DNA from: an uncultured Lachnospiraceae bacterium
Lineage (GTDB): Bacteria > Bacillota > Clostridia > Lachnospirales > Lachnospiraceae
Direction: 5' to 3'
DNA: 36,218 bases
Assembly (NCBI GenBank): GCA_910588965.1
Contig: CAJUSO010000036.1
Span: 1-36,218, forward strand
The notes under the pieces: generated by a model
The model's database searches: none
What the model saw: only the letters and a program-made list of their open reading frames with translations
Told to the model about the DNA's origin: nothing
In this document: positions 15,621 through 24,466 of the stretch, one piece after another
Layout: each line of letters begins with the position of its first letter
Numbering within the stretch: the stretch's first letter is position 1
Position numbers and translations under genes: made by a program

Positions 15621-16847
15621 TTAGGATATTAAATGTGGGACGGGGAGGTAGTCCGGCATCCCTTCGGTGAAGGACACCTCGGATTCCCCTTGGATTAACG
15701 GCTTCACGTAGGCTACCAGCCCTTCGGTCACGTCGTTCCCGCGGTCATTGATAAATTCAGCCGGCACGGCCTTCACGCCGTTTGCAATCTCGCAGACAGG
15801 CGCCGAGCCATAAGATACTTCATAAGGTTCGCTGCTGGTGCGCTGGATGGTAACCATAAGGCCGGTCTTCCCTTCGGCAGCCAATTCCACGCCGTGCTTC
15901 CCTTCTTGGAAGGACTCATCCAAATCTGTCTTAGAAGCAATATGTGCGCCGCACCGCTGCAGGATGTTCAGTTCAATGGAGCGTACCTTCACATCCAGGC
16001 GGTCCTGCACCAAGTATTCTAAGGTCTTCCCAGCGCCGCTTAGCTGGCTGTGCCCAAAGTTGTCTACTTTGCCGGTGGAGGCGCTGATATAGTTGCCGTC
16101 TTTGTCGCGGATGCCTTCTGAAACCGCCACAATCACATTGCTGCAGGTCTCTAAGAGCCTGCTCACGTCTGCCAGGAATTCCTCTGTGTCAAAGGCCGCT
16201 TCTGGCAGGTAAATCAGGTGCGGGGCAGCGCAGTAGCTGTTCCTTGCCAGGACAGAAGCTGCGGTCAGCCATCCGGCGTCACGTCCCATGATTTCCACGA
16301 TAGTCACGCTCTTTGGGGTATAGATGGCCGTGTCATGGAAAACCTCCCGCAGGGAAGTGGCCACATATTTTGCCGCAGAGCCAAAGCCAGGCGTGTGGTC
16401 TGTGACTACCAGGTCATTGTCAATGGTCTTGGGCACGCCGATAACCCGGACGGGGCTGTCAATGGAAGCTGCATAAGCGGACAGCTTGTCTACCGTATCC
16501 ATAGAATCGTTCCCGCCGATGTAGAAAAATGCCTGGATGCCCATTTTCTCGAATGCCTGGAAAATACGTTCATAGGGAGCCTTGTCCTCTTCCAGTTTCG
16601 GGAGCTTGTAGCGGCAGGAGCCCAGGTACATGGCAGGGCTCACCTTGAGCATGTCAAGGGCTTTTGCATCCTGGAAAGTGTCTGTCAGGTCTAAGGTGCG
16701 TTCATCTAAAATGCCGGTAATCCCATTCAGGGAGCCATAGATGCGGTCAAAATCCGGGCAGTTGATTGCGCCGTAAATAACGCCTGCAAGGCTTGCATTG
16801 ATAGCGGCAGTCGGGCCGCCGGATTGTGCTACGATACAATTTTTCAT
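15621..16847 (-). CDS. pfp: 6-phosphofructokinase, PPi-dependent signature
   Basis: A 408-residue glycolytic phosphofructokinase. Phosphate-donor selectivity in this family is set by two sites. Here they read GGNDS (residues 111-115, Asp114 at the position of Gly104 in E. coli PfkA) and PKTIDND (139-145, Lys140 at the Gly124 position). Asp plus Lys is the pattern of pyrophosphate-dependent enzymes, which phosphorylate fructose-6-phosphate reversibly using PPi. Other conserved blocks are VAQSGGPTAAINASL and EIMGRDAGWLTA. ATG 16847 is chosen because AAAGGAG lies 7 bases upstream; a longer frame to 16868 starts before that site. A small membrane protein follows directly. PPi-dependent phosphofructokinase is common in anaerobic clostridia. 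Confidence 0.9.
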   Translation of the reverse strand: MKNCIVAQSGGPTAAINASLAGVIYGAINCPDFDRIYGSLNGITGILDERTLDLTDTFQDAKALDMLKVSPAMYLGSCRYKLPKLEEDKAPYERIFQAFEKMGIQAFFYIGGNDSMDTVDKLSAYAASIDSPVRVIGVPKTIDNDLVVTDHTPGFGSAAKYVATSLREVFHDTAIYTPKSVTIVEIMGRDAGWLTAASVLARNSYCAAPHLIYLPEAAFDTEEFLADVSRLLETCSNVIVAVSEGIRDKDGNYISASTGKVDNFGHSQLSGAGKTLEYLVQDRLDVKVRSIELNILQRCGAHIASKTDLDESFQEGKHGVELAAEGKTGLMVTIQRTSSEPYEVSYGSAPVCEIANGVKAVPAEFINDRGNDVTEGLVAYVKPLIQGESEVSFTEGMPDYLPVPHLIS

Positions 16848-17039
16848 TTTGATTCTCCTTTGGTTCATCCTATAATTTATGTAACCGGACGGTACATATA
16901 CTAAATTTTATAATAAAACAGGGAAAAAGGCAAATGAAATCCACAGGAAAGTGAAAAGTATTTCCATCTTCCTGCTAGATGCCGTGCATTTTTATGTTAT
17001 ACTATTAGGAGCGTGTTCATTATGTTAGGCAGAAGGCGC

Positions 17040-18239
17040 CTACTGGTAAATAGTGCGCCCCACTGCGTCCCGCAGATACCCCAGAGGGTCTTCCGTCGTA
17101 GCAGCCCATAGGAAGAGGAAATCATAGGGGTTGCCTTGGTACATGGAGCCATAGCCGCATTCCAAGAGCAGGTCGTTCATCTCGGCGGTATATGTGTCGA
17201 AATCGTAGGGTGTTTTATCCTTCGCCAGCTTGCCCCTGCACCAGAAATCATAGAATTTCAGCAGTATCAGGCATTTCCGGATGGAATCGTAGGAAGTGGA
17301 TTTCTCAATTTCATTTAAGATCTTCGAAAAGGTCTTTTTTGTAGGAAAGTTAGTATGGAGTATTTTGGGTATGGCCGCATCCTTGGCTATGCCGTTGGGG
17401 GCATGGAGGATGCAGTCCAGCATAAAATCCCTGGAGGCCACATTCTTGCGCCTGATATCTTCGAGAAGGGCAGCGCCCTTATCATAGAAGAGTTCCTGGA
17501 GGATTAGGCTGTGGGGCTTTTTGGAGCCTGCCGTGCCCTTGGACAGGGCCTGGAGGAAATCTTTATCCTTCTGGCTTCCCTGGATAACGGATAAAAGCTT
17601 GCGGATGGCATTTTGGGCGCTTATGTTCCAGGAAGTGAAGGTATGTTTTTCTTCCTGGAAAAAGGAGAGGAGCATGCTGTCTGAGCGGCAGCTATCCAGG
17701 CGTTTTTGGATGTTCTTGGTGAGGACGGGGCCTGAAGGCTGCCCGTTATCCGGGAAGGCCTCGATTTTGGCCAGCAGTTCCTGGGCATGGCTGTAGGGCA
17801 GGCGGTTCGACAGGCAGTAGTAAGAGACGGCTTCTTCTATCGTATGGCAATGAAAGAAACGGTCATAGTAAACCTGGCGGAAAAACTGTGCCGCTTCCTC
17901 TAGGGTCAGGGATAGGGCGAAGCAGATTTGGCGCATGAGCAGGCGGCTGTTGGATACAAGGGCAGGGCGGCGTTTTCCGGTAAACCAGTCGGTAATGGTA
18001 CTTTTCGAGACAGAAACGCCGATATCGGACAGTTTCCGATAGAGGAATTCCGCTTTTTGGCCCGCATCATCCCGCGGCCCTTGGTAGCCATGGGATCCCA
18101 ACAGGCAGGTGAGCCCCTGGGAAAAAGAGGGGAAGTTATTGGGGTTTTGGAAAAAGGCCAACGCTTCTGTGGAATCGCATGTGATTGTGGGGATGTCCCA
18201 GAAGCTGGCGTTGTCATAGGGATTTGCAGTATTGTCCAT
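17040..18239 (-). CDS. HTH-like protein divergent from the kinase gene, function unknown
   Basis: A 399-residue protein. Residues ~60-115 (EFLYRKLSDIGVSVSKSTITDWFTGKRRPALVS and the following helices) resemble an XRE-type helix-turn-helix, with STITDWFTGKRRP as the likely recognition region. The rest is helical and has no recognised enzyme motif. It is transcribed away from the kinase/NB-ARC/TPR gene with about 115 bases between start codons, and ends 192 bases from the phosphofructokinase start. The arrangement suggests a regulator or partner of the kinase protein. I do not recognise the family; the HTH reading is by eye and only moderately sure. Confidence 0.6.
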   Translation of the reverse strand: MDNTANPYDNASFWDIPTITCDSTEALAFFQNPNNFPSFSQGLTCLLGSHGYQGPRDDAGQKAEFLYRKLSDIGVSVSKSTITDWFTGKRRPALVSNSRLLMRQICFALSLTLEEAAQFFRQVYYDRFFHCHTIEEAVSYYCLSNRLPYSHAQELLAKIEAFPDNGQPSGPVLTKNIQKRLDSCRSDSMLLSFFQEEKHTFTSWNISAQNAIRKLLSVIQGSQKDKDFLQALSKGTAGSKKPHSLILQELFYDKGAALLEDIRRKNVASRDFMLDCILHAPNGIAKDAAIPKILHTNFPTKKTFSKILNEIEKSTSYDSIRKCLILLKFYDFWCRGKLAKDKTPYDFDTYTAEMNDLLLECGYGSMYQGNPYDFLFLWAATTEDPLGYLRDAVGRTIYQ

Positions 18240-18355
18240 CTGTGTTCCTCCATAGATAAATTATTTTGTGCATAAGGTTAAGTATTCTCAGTTTACCACG
18301 GTTGGAGGGGACGTGCAATGGATTCTGTAAAAAACAAAGGAAAAGGGATAGGGAA

Positions 18356-21300
18356 ATGGCAGACGATAGAAAGGCGTTGGAGGTTGGGGCAAGGCTCCTG
18401 TTAGGGAAAACAGAATATATCATCCAGGAAGAAATCGGCAGGGGCGCAAGCTGCATCTGTTATGGTGCGTCCTACCTGGATTCTGCCGGCTTGCCCCATG
18501 AGGTGCGCATTAAGGAATTCTACCCTTACGGCCTGGGGGTTGCCCGGGATGGGCTGGGGGCGCTTCAGGCTGCATCGGATGTGCAGCCGCTGTTTTGGCT
18601 TTCCCAAGGGAGGTTCCAGGAAGCCTACCGGAACCATGTGGCTTTGAAACGTATCATGGGCATAGCCAATTCTACGGTAGACGCCATGGACATTTCCCAT
18701 AGCGGAAATACCTCCTATGTAGTGATGGGATGCATGGAAGGCGTGGATTACCGGAAGGAAATGGACAATGACGCCCAATCTGTATTCATCCGGATGGCGG
18801 CGCTTGCAAAGATTATCCAGAAATACCACAGCCACGGGATCCTCCACCTGGATATGAAACCAGAAAATATCTTAATCATCCCGGAGACGCTGGAGCATCT
18901 TGTGCTGTTTGATTTTGGTTCCCTGGCGCCATGGGATTCTCCTATGGGGCAGGAAGGAGCCGCATCCTGTGTGCCTTTTGCAGCCAGTGAAGGGATAGAG
19001 GCATATGCGCCTGTTGCGGCCAGTGAAGGGATAGGGGCATATGTGCCTTTTGCGGGCAAGGAGGGGATAGAAGCATGTGTGCCTGTTGCGGCCAGTGAAG
19101 GGGTGGGATCCTGCGTGCCTTTGGCAAGGAGGGATTATTTTTCCCATTCAGACGGTTTTTCTGCTCCGGAACTGTGCCGGCAGGAGATAGGGAGGATTGG
19201 CCCGGCAACGGATATTTATTCCATTGGCGCGATTGTGTTTTATAAATTGTTTGGCAGGACGCCAAAGGCATGGGATAGGGCAGTGGGGGCATCCTATGAT
19301 TTTGCATCCATGCATTTCCAGGATAGTAAGTATCCGCCAGGATTTTTCGCAAAGCTGGAAACCTTTTTCCATAAGTCGATTGCCTCTGCGGCAGGGAGGC
19401 GTTACCAGGATGCAGGGGAAGTCCTGGAAGCGTTGCAGGAACTGGCCAATCTGTCAGATACGGGGCAGGTGTACCTGTGCCCTGGCTTTTCCTACCACTT
19501 TGAGGATTTCATAGGCAGGGAAAGGGAATTAGCGGAGATTTCCAGGCAGCTTTCCAGACGCCCGGTCGTGTTCCTGTCCGGGATGGGCGGCATTGGCAAG
19601 ACAGAGACGGCGAAGCGCTTTGCCTATGAATACCAGGAAGAGTTCCGGAACGTGCTGTTTGTGCCTTTCCAGGGTTCCCTTCTGGAAACTGTATGCGGCG
19701 GGGAAATCCAAATCCACAGCTTCGCCAGGGAAACCGGCGAGTCCGATGGGGATTTCTTTGTACGGAAGCTGGGCGTGCTGAAACAGGTGGCCTCCCAGGA
19801 GGATTTGCTTATCCTGGACAATTTTGACGTAGAAGGGGACGGGCATTTAGAGCAGCTGCTTTCCTGCCCGTGTAAATTCTTAATCACCAGCCGGAATGAT
19901 TTCAAGGATTACCATTACGCCCAGGTAAAGATTGGGGCCATGGGGCAGGAAGAGGGGCTGGAGGCGCTCTTCCATGTGTACAACCAAAAGGAGTATGGGG
20001 AGGGGGAGCAGGCGGCCGTCCGGGATATCCTAAGGTTTGTGGAAGGCCATACCATGACGGTGGAACTGATAGCCAAATACCTGCGGGATGTGGAAACCGC
20101 CCCTTCCCAGTTCCTGGCAAAACTAATGGAAAAAGAAGGGATTGCCGCAGTGGAGGGGATTGGCATAAGGCTCCGTAAAGACAGGAAGCTGCAGGAAGAA
20201 AACGTAAGCCGCCACCTGCAGGCGCTGTTTGGCCTGTCTGGCTTCGCCGGCATTGAGCGCAAGATCCTCCAAAGCCTTTCCCTCTTGGGGCCAATCCGCA
20301 TCCGCAGGGAAACCTTCTTGGATTGCTGCATGGGGGAAGGGCAGCCCCAAGAAGTGTCCTCTGGGCTGGACAGCTTAATCCGCAGGGGCTTTATCCAATA
20401 CCAGGAGGAAGAGGGGAAACTATCGCTCCACCAGCTAATCTTAGATATGGCTTACGATAAGCTCCGGCCAGACTCCAGGCAGTGCCCGCATATGGTAGAC
20501 GCTATGAAAGCCTATATGCAGAAAGAATACATGAGCCGCACAGAAGGAGAAGCCTGGGATAAATTGCTGGGGATATTTGCAGAGCGCCTGAAAGGGGACG
20601 ATTTGCGCTATGCGTCTTTTCTTGCCGCTTACTGCAGCAGGTTTCCCAGGAGGGGTTCTGTGCCGGTGTTTTTGGGCAAGGCAGAGGCGGTTTGCAAAGA
20701 ATCCCCAGAAACGGAGGCAAAGGGCTGCCTGGAAAAGATTTATTACCTAAAAGCAAAGCAGAATTTCCGATACTTAGAGGAAAACATAGAAGAGTTTGAA
20801 GCGCCGGAATCCCTGCTGCGCGTTGCAGAAGAAACGGCAGGGCTTATAAAAACCTCCTTCCAGTATGCCTTAGGATTTTCCCATGATGCAGGCTACTTGG
20901 GAAAACGGTGCCTGGCGTATGGGAAATGTCTGGAAAACATGGTAAATCAGGTGGAGGTATATGAAGGTCTGTGGGAGGAAGAGGGCAGGGTCAGGGGATT
21001 TGACCTGCTCCTGTCATGCGCAGCGGGGTTTTACCAAGAGGCGGAGAAGTACCTGCTGGAGCCAGGGCTGCCTGCAGAAGAGAAAATCAACGGGATAAGG
21101 CAGATACAGGAATTTTACAGTGATGAGGATTTTACGGCTCTGTACCGCTGTGCCTTCTATGCGGATGCCAAGAAGGCTTACGGTTGCCAGCAGATTATGG
21201 ACAGGCTCCTAGAGGAAAGCAGAGGCTCTGGCGTGGTGGTAATAGATGGCATAAGCATAGATGCAATAGCCAGGGAAGCCTTAGGAAAGGGCCGTTATGA

Positions 21301-22885
21301 GGAAGCGGCCTATTTTTTCAACAAAGAAATAGAAGGAGGCCCCTATGCTTGGAGGGACAAGGAAAGCGCATATACTAGCTTAGGGGAGGTTTACTTAAAG
21401 ATGGGGGATTTGGGGAAAGCAGTTAGGCTTTGGGAGGAGGCAATCGCATGGAAAAAAGGGAAGGGGGAATTCGCTTCCAATCTCTGCGGGCGTCTTATCC
21501 CGGTCTTGCTTACAGATGGGAAAAGGGAGGCAGCCAGGGAATATGCCTTGGAATTTACAGCCTATTATCTGGGGCGTTATCAAGAAAACCACAAGGAAGG
21601 CCTGTCCTATCTGCCAAATATTATCAAGGGGGAATTCTGGCTGTATCAGCTGGAAGAAGATCCCGATGAGAAAGCAAAGGACTGGGAGGCCTGCCTGTTA
21701 TACTACCGGCGTCTTCCAGCGGGGAGCCTGCCAGAGGATATCCTGGATTTCTTAGAAGCGTATTTGGAGAAAATCCAAGGCATAGAAGAAAGGCTGGCTT
21801 ATGCATACCGCCTCGTCCGGGAGCCGCCCCAGAAAGTGGGATGGGAAGCGGGATACGTGCGGATTATCGCCTACATTGCCCGGATTTGCAAAGAACAGTG
21901 GGAAAATGTTTCCCATACAGAAGGGGCGGGTAAAAGGAAGGCGGCATACCAATATAGCAAAGCATTGGCGGCATACAGCAGGTCTCTCGTCTGGGAGGAT
22001 TTCAGGAAGGAAGGCCAGGCGCTTCCTTATGCCATGGAGGCGGACAGGATTTACAGGAGCCAGGGATTGGAGGAGGAATATCTGTATAGCCTAATCCACT
22101 GCGCCCTATCCGAATGCTCAGAGGATTTGGGCAAGTACCAGGAAGAAAAGGAAAAATGCAATTATTACCTATTGGCACAGCGGGAGGTACAGGGGACGCT
22201 GCCAGAACAGGCTGTGGGAATATGGGAAAGAGCGGCGGATAACCTTTTGGGTACAGGCAGGTGGGAACTGCAGGAGCTTTGTTACGGAAAGATAAGGGAA
22301 ATCTATGATTCCGCGATCAATCCCTTCCAAGATGATAAGGCGTTCTGGAAGTACTGGGAGATTTTTATGCGCAGGCTTTCCTATTCTGATCCTAAGGGGC
22401 CAGGGCAAAGGGAAAGGCACCGGAAGGAAACCCTATGTATGTACCGGGAGTTGGTTTCTTATCTCATCCCATCAGACGTATCCCCGTCTGCTTTTGGGAA
22501 GGAGGAGATGGACATGCGGGAAAAATTCTGCAAAAGCTTAGAAGGCCTCGCCAGCCAGCTTGCAAGGATAGGGTGCCTCATAGAATCAGCCGCCCTGTAT
22601 GCATTGGAAATCCTGGCGGCAGCAGGAGGCTGCTGGGAAAGGGAGGTATTTGACGGGATAGAATCCTATTTCACAGGGGATATGGACAGGCTTTCAGCAA
22701 AATTTTCTGACGCCCTGCAGGGAACCCTTTCCCCCGGCCAGGTGGACAGCATATTCTTTTATTGGAGGAAGATGCAGGGAAAGGTTCAGGACGCAGGATG
22801 CTTCCGGCCTTTTGAAGCAGCATTCCAGCAGTTCCGGAAAGCATACCAGGAGAAGGAAATATCATTTAAAAGGGAAGACGGATGA
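18356..22885 (+). CDS. Ser/Thr protein kinase - NB-ARC (STAND) - TPR protein
   Basis: A 1509-residue multidomain protein. The N-terminal kinase has the Gly-rich loop GRGAS (28-32), Lys53 in VRIKEF, the catalytic loop HLDMKPEN (Asp166), DFG (Asp186-Gly188) and SAPE near 268, so it looks active. The activation segment is expanded by four 12-residue repeats (209-256). An NB-ARC/STAND NTPase follows, with Walker A GMGGIGKTE (Lys415), Walker B LLILDNFD and sensor FLITSRND, then a winged-helix region (about 620-720) and a long TPR-like helical array to the C-terminus. STAND proteins act as ligand-triggered switches. Kinase plus STAND plus TPR suggests sensing, signalling or phage defence. ATG 18356 follows AAAGGGATAGGGAA. 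No membrane segment is seen. Confidence 0.85.
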   Translation: MADDRKALEVGARLLLGKTEYIIQEEIGRGASCICYGASYLDSAGLPHEVRIKEFYPYGLGVARDGLGALQAASDVQPLFWLSQGRFQEAYRNHVALKRIMGIANSTVDAMDISHSGNTSYVVMGCMEGVDYRKEMDNDAQSVFIRMAALAKIIQKYHSHGILHLDMKPENILIIPETLEHLVLFDFGSLAPWDSPMGQEGAASCVPFAASEGIEAYAPVAASEGIGAYVPFAGKEGIEACVPVAASEGVGSCVPLARRDYFSHSDGFSAPELCRQEIGRIGPATDIYSIGAIVFYKLFGRTPKAWDRAVGASYDFASMHFQDSKYPPGFFAKLETFFHKSIASAAGRRYQDAGEVLEALQELANLSDTGQVYLCPGFSYHFEDFIGRERELAEISRQLSRRPVVFLSGMGGIGKTETAKRFAYEYQEEFRNVLFVPFQGSLLETVCGGEIQIHSFARETGESDGDFFVRKLGVLKQVASQEDLLILDNFDVEGDGHLEQLLSCPCKFLITSRNDFKDYHYAQVKIGAMGQEEGLEALFHVYNQKEYGEGEQAAVRDILRFVEGHTMTVELIAKYLRDVETAPSQFLAKLMEKEGIAAVEGIGIRLRKDRKLQEENVSRHLQALFGLSGFAGIERKILQSLSLLGPIRIRRETFLDCCMGEGQPQEVSSGLDSLIRRGFIQYQEEEGKLSLHQLILDMAYDKLRPDSRQCPHMVDAMKAYMQKEYMSRTEGEAWDKLLGIFAERLKGDDLRYASFLAAYCSRFPRRGSVPVFLGKAEAVCKESPETEAKGCLEKIYYLKAKQNFRYLEENIEEFEAPESLLRVAEETAGLIKTSFQYALGFSHDAGYLGKRCLAYGKCLENMVNQVEVYEGLWEEEGRVRGFDLLLSCAAGFYQEAEKYLLEPGLPAEEKINGIRQIQEFYSDEDFTALYRCAFYADAKKAYGCQQIMDRLLEESRGSGVVVIDGISIDAIAREALGKGRYEEAAYFFNKEIEGGPYAWRDKESAYTSLGEVYLKMGDLGKAVRLWEEAIAWKKGKGEFASNLCGRLIPVLLTDGKREAAREYALEFTAYYLGRYQENHKEGLSYLPNIIKGEFWLYQLEEDPDEKAKDWEACLLYYRRLPAGSLPEDILDFLEAYLEKIQGIEERLAYAYRLVREPPQKVGWEAGYVRIIAYIARICKEQWENVSHTEGAGKRKAAYQYSKALAAYSRSLVWEDFRKEGQALPYAMEADRIYRSQGLEEEYLYSLIHCALSECSEDLGKYQEEKEKCNYYLLAQREVQGTLPEQAVGIWERAADNLLGTGRWELQELCYGKIREIYDSAINPFQDDKAFWKYWEIFMRRLSYSDPKGPGQRERHRKETLCMYRELVSYLIPSDVSPSAFGKEEMDMREKFCKSLEGLASQLARIGCLIESAALYALEILAAAGGCWEREVFDGIESYFTGDMDRLSAKFSDALQGTLSPGQVDSIFFYWRKMQGKVQDAGCFRPFEAAFQQFRKAYQEKEISFKREDG
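18980..19123 (+). repeat. Four 36-bp in-frame tandem repeats in the kinase activation segment
   Basis: Copies at 18980-19015, 19016-19051, 19052-19087 and 19088-19123 encode AASEGIEAYAPV, AASEGIGAYVPF, AGKEGIEACVPV and AASEGVGSCVPL. A partial related unit (AASCVPF) precedes them. They lie between the DFG and APE motifs, where most kinases have only ~20-30 residues. Copy-number change would keep the frame and alter loop length. Confidence 0.95.
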
Positions 22886-22935
22886 TGGGAGAAGGAGAGT
22901 TCAGGAGAAGGATAAAGATGATGGAGGGATAGAGG

Positions 22936-23754
22936 ATGAAAATCATCGTACTAATGGAAGATACATGGAAAGACCCAGCCTACCGGTATGAGCATGGGCT
23001 TTCTATCTACATAGAGACAAAGAGGCACCGCCTGCTGGTGGATACCGGCAAGACAGACGCGTTTTTCTGCAATGCCAAAAAGCATGGGATTGATTTGTCA
23101 AAGGTGGACACCGTCGTATTGAGCCATGGGCATTACGACCATGGCGGCGGGATTATGGCTTTCCATAAGCAGAACCCAAAGGCAGGGATTTATCTGCAGC
23201 GGTCGGCCTGCGGCAGCTATTACCATGGGGAGCGTTATATTGGGATTGACAAAGGGATTGCAAGGCTCCCCCAGGCCAGGCTGCTGGAAGGGGATATGCA
23301 GATCGATGAGGAATTGTTCCTGTTTTCTGGGATTACAGGCAGGAAATACTTTGCCCAAAGCAACCTGGCCCTCTCCCAGCGGGTAGAGGGGAAAGATATG
23401 CCGGATACCTTCGCCCATGAGCAGTGCCTGGCCATCCGGCAGGAAGAGGGGATCCTGCTGGTATCCGGCTGCGCCCATAATGGGATCCTGAATATTTTGG
23501 AACGGTACCGGGAATTGTTCCCGGATGGCCCGGCCATGGTAATCAGCGGGTTCCATATGATGAAAAAGGGGGAGTATTCCCCAGAGGAGCAGGAGGTAAT
23601 CTGCGCAACCGCCCGGGAACTGTCAAAAATGGACGCCAAATTCTATACCGGCCATTGCACCGGGGAGGAAGCCTTTGCACTGATGAAGCCCATTATGGGA
23701 GAAAAACTCCAGCGGATGTACAGCGGGATGCAGATTATGTGGGACGTTAGGTAA
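22936..23754 (+). CDS. MBL-fold metallohydrolase
   Basis: A 272-residue metallo-beta-lactamase-fold protein. The metal site HGHYDHGGG gives His64, His66, Asp68 and His69, with further candidate ligands in SGCAHNG and TGHCTGEE. The overall layout resembles MBL proteins related to dihydropteridine/methanopterin-biosynthesis-type hydrolases, but the substrate is not known. GGAGGG lies upstream of the ATG. It starts 50 bases after the kinase/NB-ARC/TPR gene on the same strand, so the two may be co-transcribed; a functional link is possible but unproven. Confidence 0.8.
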   Translation: MKIIVLMEDTWKDPAYRYEHGLSIYIETKRHRLLVDTGKTDAFFCNAKKHGIDLSKVDTVVLSHGHYDHGGGIMAFHKQNPKAGIYLQRSACGSYYHGERYIGIDKGIARLPQARLLEGDMQIDEELFLFSGITGRKYFAQSNLALSQRVEGKDMPDTFAHEQCLAIRQEEGILLVSGCAHNGILNILERYRELFPDGPAMVISGFHMMKKGEYSPEEQEVICATARELSKMDAKFYTGHCTGEEAFALMKPIMGEKLQRMYSGMQIMWDVR

Positions 23755-23776
23755 TCTTTGCACAAATGGGAACAAG

Positions 23777-23820
23777 AAGAATCCCCAGGCTGTGCTGCAG
23801 CACGGTTCGGGGATTCTTTG
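23777..23820 (+). terminator. Probable terminator after the MBL gene
   Basis: AAGAATCCCC (23777-23786) pairs perfectly with GGGGATTCTT (23809-23818), and the loop contains a further GTGCTGCAGCAC self-complement. Only a short T-run follows, and because the stem is symmetrical it could act in both directions between the MBL gene and the convergent XRE gene. Nothing else is seen in 23821-23923. Confidence 0.6.
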
Positions 23821-23923
23821 CCATCCAAATGAACCCGTCATCCATCAATATGCATATCTGAAAAAATCATTTTCACAAAATCAGGAAGCCAGCCTGTATA
23901 ATATCCTTATAAATGTGGTTGCC

Positions 23924-24217
23924 TTACAGTGAATCCAGGAAATCCAGCAATTTCGTCCGTTGTTTGGGGGATAATTGGTATATTTTAGCGAAGAGGGGGT
24001 CTGATGACAGGCGGCCTTCGGTCTGGTCATCAAAAAAATCAGCCAGTGTGATGCCTAAAGTATCGCATAAAATAGACACAATCTCAACGGTTGGGTTTTT
24101 GTTTTCTAATTCCACATCCCGTAAGTAGCTTTGGGAAATGCCAGAAAGCGTTGCAAGCTTGTTGACACTGTATCCCTTGGCGCTCCGGAGTTGCGTAATT
24201 CTTTTTGCTACATTCAT
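23924..24217 (-). CDS. XRE-family transcriptional regulator
   Basis: A 97-residue DNA-binding protein. Residues 4-60 form an HTH_3/XRE domain: RITQLRSAKGYSVNKLATLSGISQSYLRDVELENKNPTVEIVSILCDTLGITLADFF, with recognition helix around SQSYLRDVE. A short acidic linker and a C-terminal helix (SPKQRTKLLDFLDSL) complete it. AAAGGAG lies 8 bases upstream of the ATG. It is divergent from the HerA operon with 249 bases between start codons, so it is the obvious candidate to control that operon and itself. No protease or ligand domain is present. Confidence 0.85.
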   Translation of the reverse strand: MNVAKRITQLRSAKGYSVNKLATLSGISQSYLRDVELENKNPTVEIVSILCDTLGITLADFFDDQTEGRLSSDPLFAKIYQLSPKQRTKLLDFLDSL

Positions 24218-24272
24218 AGTGACGCTCCTTTTTCTAAAGAGGCTGAAAATTAATATACAAAATTAAGATAAC

Positions 24273-24399
24273 AGATATTCAGGAAAGAATTTACATTTAA
24301 AAATATTAAATTTAAAAGTTATAGATATTAAGCAAGGGAATATTTAGGATTAGGGAATGAAAAATCAATCATGTTCGAATAATTATTTCTATAGATATT
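24273..24399. promoter_or_regulatory. Three direct AGATATT repeats, candidate operators
   Basis: AGATATT occurs at 24273-24279, 24323-24329 and 24393-24399 in the AT-rich divergent region; the last two extend to ATAGATATT. Start-to-start distances are 50 and 70 bases, close to whole helical turns. The third overlaps the -35 box of the HerA operon promoter. Binding by the adjacent XRE protein is a guess. Confidence 0.4.
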
Positions 24400-24426
24400 G
24401 ACATTTATTTTTATAAATATTAAAAT
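24398..24426 (+). promoter_or_regulatory. Sigma-A promoter of the HerA operon
   Basis: TTGACA (24398-24403), a 17-base spacer and TAAAAT (24421-24426) form a near-consensus housekeeping promoter. The HerA-like gene begins 40 bases later with GGATAGGAGAG as ribosome binding site. This is the only strong promoter seen ahead of the eight-gene operon, so the whole set is probably transcribed from here. Confidence 0.75.
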
Positions 24427-24466
24427 AAAGCGGTGGGGAGATTTTTTATAAGGATAGGAGAGACGT

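Noticed and set aside
16995..17003. Plus-strand extended -10 (TGTTATACT) facing the 3' end of the HTH-like gene
   Set aside because: No plus-strand gene follows and no clear -35 is present. An antisense transcript is possible but nothing else supports it.
17029..17040. 12-base match GCAGAAGGCGCC to the flagellin junction (4393-4404), suggesting a second attachment-like site
   Set aside because: It lies at the end of an unrelated minus-strand gene, with no phage or flagellin sequence around it; a single short match of this size can arise by chance.
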